Assembly (NCBI GenBank): GCA_038503035.1
Contig: JAVSML010001084.1
Span: forward strand, 380,817-444,816
From: Crocodylus rhombifer
Taxonomy: Eukaryota; Chordata; Crocodylia; Crocodylidae
DNA: 64,000 nt
Reading direction: 5' to 3'
Positions within the stretch are counted from its first letter, which is position 1. Every line of letters begins with the position of its first letter. Both the position numbers and the translations under genes were made by a program. Shown piece after piece: positions 60,730-64,000 of this stretch. The notes beneath the pieces were generated by a model, which saw only the letters and a program-made list of their open reading frames with translations, did no database searches and was not told the origin of the DNA.

Positions 60730-61435
60730 GGCCATGAGGTGTTAGACCTCCACCTTCTGCCTCTTCCCCTCTCTGCACCCCCTCCACCCACACATATCCC
60801 TCTGCCTCTTGTCTTCTGTGCTTGCCCTCCCACGTCCTGCCTCCCTCAGCCCCTGCTTCTCTTTCCAGCCTGCTCCTCTATGCCCCTGCCCCTGTTCCTA
60901 TCCCTGCTCCCTAATCCCTGAATGCCTTCCCCCACATTTTGTGCCCCACTTATCTTCTGCTGTTGCTTTGCTCCAGCTCCAAAGCAGGCAGAAGCAGTGG
61001 TGGTCCTGGCCTGGCCCAGATGAGCCTAGACAAAGACAAGAGGTAGCAGCTCCTGGCTGAACTGAGTTGGGGCTGGAGGGACCAGAGCCACAGCAGAAGG
61101 TCAGGGGGAGGGGGCAGTTGGGTGGGGCAGGGTGCACAATGCCCCACCATACTCCCAAGCCACATACATGGGTCTCCCCTGTTCCTCTCCCTACTCTGCA
61201 GTCTCCCCCATGCTCCCCTGCCTGTAAACTCCCTCCTTTGAAAAATTAGCCGGTCTGGCCTAGGACAGATGGAGGCTCAGCTCTAGCTTTAGCTCCAAGT
61301 CTGGGGTTGAAACCAGAGCTGAGCTGCTGCCTGCCCCAGGCCAGGTCTCAAATCTAAGATGAGACCTGGCCTCATCCTTCCCTTGCTGAATGGGGGTGGG
61401 AGGGACTCATCTTGTATTTGAGTAAATATGGTAAG
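60730..61435. repeat. GC-rich interspersed repeat
   Basis: A sharply GC-rich block in AT-rich surroundings has CCCCTG/CTCCCT phrases on the left, GGGG-rich sequence in the middle, and ends GGACTCATCTTGTATTTGAG TAAATATGGTAA. That ending is a form seen repeatedly in reptile repeats. The composition jump at both borders supports an inserted element. The family is not known to me. Confidence 0.45.
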
Positions 61436-64000
61436 GTTTCATATGTAAACATTATCCAGCAAATAGTGCAACAATGTAACAAAAGGATTCTACTAAAATA
61501 AGTGATAGTACACTACGCTATATAACTAATAGTCTATTCCAATAATAATGTAGCACACCAGTCATGTTATGGGCATACAGGATAATATTCATTTGTTATA
61601 GAGTATATTTAAATGCCAGATATGCCCAAAAGTCACATCATGACATGTAATTTGATAACATACAAGTTGTAAACTGTAAACATGTATGTCTTAATGTATA
61701 CTTTTATTTATTCTTGTATAAACATATGTCTGAAAGCATACTTTTATTTATACATGTATGCTAAATTTTTAAAAATAGTGTACGAAACCTACAGGACTAA
61801 ATTCCTCAGTTCAGATCAACACTGTTTGACTACCTTTAATAGTTATGCTGTTTTACACTTTGTGGGTCTGTGACCTATTATCTTTAGTGGAAACCTTTAC
61901 ATATGACAGTGACAGATGTTCTAGAATACCTTAAGGCAGACAGATATAGGGAAAAGAAAAGCAGTAAGACTATTGACAGTGTATAAGCTGTAACATTTGC
62001 TCACTCCATTCAGGGCCCCAGTAGGACTTTTGGCTTTTTTTCCATAGAGTAGTTTGAAGTCCCTTTGGACTACTACATCAGGGCACTGTACATATTAATT
62101 TGCACAGATTTTTTTTCCCTATTGTCTATACTTTTCCAACTAAGTCCGACTGACAGCCTTATCTATAATTTCCAAGCCTCACAATGGTGTGATTTCTGGA
62201 TAGCTACTTTTTTACAACATGTATTACTGAATTTGTAGTTTGAATGGTTGCTGTATACTGTAATTTTTAATAAGCAAAATTAGACAGTGCTTCAGGATTC
62301 TTAGTCATTATTTCTAGCTTATGTCTCAATGCAAAAGTCAGTAATACACACATTTCAATTGGGTGGTATTGCTAAAACTGAAAAGGTATTTAAATGTGAC
62401 TGATTTCTGTTTTGGATTTTTCAAAACCTAGATTGGTTTAATGATTTATAGTGAGGTATTATTCCACTAAAAGTATGGAACATTTTTCCTTTTGTTTTTA
62501 TTCTGCAGCACTTGGCAAACCTACTTCATTCATCCAAGGGCTACTGCTGGTGTATATTTTTGATTTGACAGTCAAATCAAATAAACAAGACCAAAACCTT
62601 ATGTAAGAAAGAAATCATGACATTTTTTTTCTCTCTCCTAGTAGCCATGTTTGTAGCCATATTTATTTTAAGTAGCCTTGGGCAAAAAGTTGTGTCTCAT
62701 TAATCTAAATCAACCTTCCAGGATTTTATGGCAACTGTTGTTGCTGTTGCCACATTATGTATGCTTTTTCCTTTTGTTCTTCAATATAGTGCTTATGAAG
62801 CTAAGGAACAATTGTCACTTCCTATTATGTGAACTAAATGTACAAGAATTGATGGGGCTTTCTACCTAATGTTGTTAGCCTGAACCTGGTTTGTTTATTT
62901 AATGAACAAAATGTCACAGTGTATCTGTATCCTCCTGACATCTGAAACAGTGGCAGCTGCTGGTGGCAGATTTCCTGAAAACTGGGGTGCAGAATTAACC
63001 AATTCAATTTGCATGTTATCCAAAAAAGGAGGGGTGGAGGGAGGGAGACACGAATCTCTTTTGAAAACATTCTTTAAAAAACACACACACGTATTTCGTG
63101 CACAGATGTCCTAAGTACTATTGTATTGGAGAAAAAAGCAAGCTCGCCTAATCCTGACACATAACCTACTTCAGCACAAGTAGATTTAGAGAAGTTCATT
63201 TAGATTCGGTGTTTAAAGATGATTCTGTTATGAAATGCTGGGTTAGTAAGTGAGAATTATTAGCCACAGGAGCATTTTAGGAGAGAGGATTCCAGCTCAC
63301 CTCAACCCCCTTTTAAAGAGCTATCCTGGAGGGCAAAGAGTGATGGCAGAGAAATGTGCATGTGGTAAAAGCAACACATTTTATGTTCTTTGTACAGCAG
63401 AATTTGTAGAGATGTTGGTAATTAACTATTTTAGGAAGTGACCAAACTTGTGAGAATTACTGAAGACATTTACACGGCATAGTTGCTAATCCTATGGCAT
63501 CTCTGCATAAACATCCAGATGCAACAATTGTATTTGTAGTTCTAAATGGTAGTTTAGGATGGTGTGCACAAAACACTGGAAGTTTTCAAGCTGAGGCAAA
63601 ATCTCGTTGAGATTTGTCTAGTTTTAACTGCTCAGTGGGAAGGCAATGTTGAGTCTCCACAGGCTTCAATCAAAGATAGAGAAAAGGCAATTGCTCTGGT
63701 TTCTTGTTTAGGGTGCAATGTGCATTATTTAGCATGGTCAATACAACAGCCAACCTTCATATGCAAAGAAAAGAAAACACCATCTTTGTGTATATTACAT
63801 GACAGTGCACGGCTCTGAACTACTTGGTAAAAGGCCCAGTTATGAGTATGTCTGGCAATTAAAAATAATTGGGAAGCAGGTTTGCCACTAACTCTTCCAA
63901 GAATGCCAGTTATGATATAATGATGTTTCATTAGACATGCTGAAAGCTGTGAGCTCCGTATGGCAGTGGCAATTAGGAAGGATCATAAAGAAAAAAAAAA
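61436..64000. other. AT-rich, no gene; 40-base tandem near 61680
   Basis: Two units of about 40 bases (about 61681-61720 and 61721-61760) share ATACTTTTATTTAT (61698 and 61738). The rest has short frames only. The window ends in an A-run. Confidence 0.5.

Noticed and set aside
1..64000. CRISPR array, operon, riboswitch or bacterial defence system
   Set aside because: Regular short repeats with unique spacers, ribosome-binding sites and dense coding are absent. The sequence is vertebrate-like.

Overview
The window looks like vertebrate nuclear DNA, most probably from a crocodilian, with a turtle as the main alternative. The case rests on repeat content. Many CR1 LINE copies end in tandem eight-base units such as AACTATGA or ATCTATGA, and they sit among hAT-type DNA transposons, short fold-back elements, LTR-like sequence and (CA)n tracts. 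There is no operon structure or dense coding as in bacteria. I found no host protein-coding exon, tRNA gene or functional rRNA gene. All long protein-like reading belongs to transposable elements. The window therefore reads as intergenic or deep intronic sequence, although single short host exons cannot be excluded by eye.

Layout. Positions 1-9 kb hold an LTR-like stretch with 50-base tandem units, a 5'-truncated CR1 (1559-2780), a tRNA-like fold-back SINE (about 2966-3122), two DNA elements (6252-6719 and 6955-7641) and a second CR1 (7736-8580). Positions 9.8-17.5 kb hold hAT ends, a long-arm fold-back MITE (10188-10428), a 47-base tandem duplication, a 197-base hAT MITE with a target-site duplication (14818-15014), a decayed pogo/Tigger transposase gene (minus strand, 15136-16225) and LTR-like sequence. 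Positions 17.8-22 kb hold a TG-rich tract, a decayed BED-finger hAT transposase gene (minus strand, 18107-20484), and a CR1 (21087-21797) that seems to sit inside the 5' part of that hAT element. Positions 23-26.3 kb hold a solo LTR with a perfect 5-base target duplication (23855-24787) and a related but more diverged element (25175 to about 26320).

Positions 27-31 kb hold the best-preserved CR1, with a 479-codon open reverse-transcriptase frame (27068-28507), and an older CR1 on the minus strand (29126-30236). After a fold-back MITE (31447-31702) and a quiet stretch, 36.8-43 kb holds an hAT end with a minisatellite and three plus-strand CR1 pieces. One of these contains a perfect 33-base inverted duplication (41831-41898). 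Positions 43-46.3 kb hold GC-rich DNA elements sharing a segment of about 165 bases. Positions 47.0-50.2 kb hold the longest CR1 (with endonuclease remnants), a pair of inverted 60-base arms, and a 5S rRNA-derived sequence. Positions 50.2-64 kb are AT-richer and mostly without recent transposons, apart from a GC-rich repeat at 60.7-61.4 kb.

The recognisable genes do not work together as a pathway. They are independent genome parasites, nearly all broken: CR1 reverse transcriptase (target-primed retrotransposition), and hAT and pogo transposases (cut-and-paste). I found no convincing undescribed biological system. The most unusual observations are the perfect palindrome inside a decayed CR1, nested elements whose target duplications can still be read, two CR1 copies with different stop codons at the same tryptophan position, and the 5S-derived sequence.
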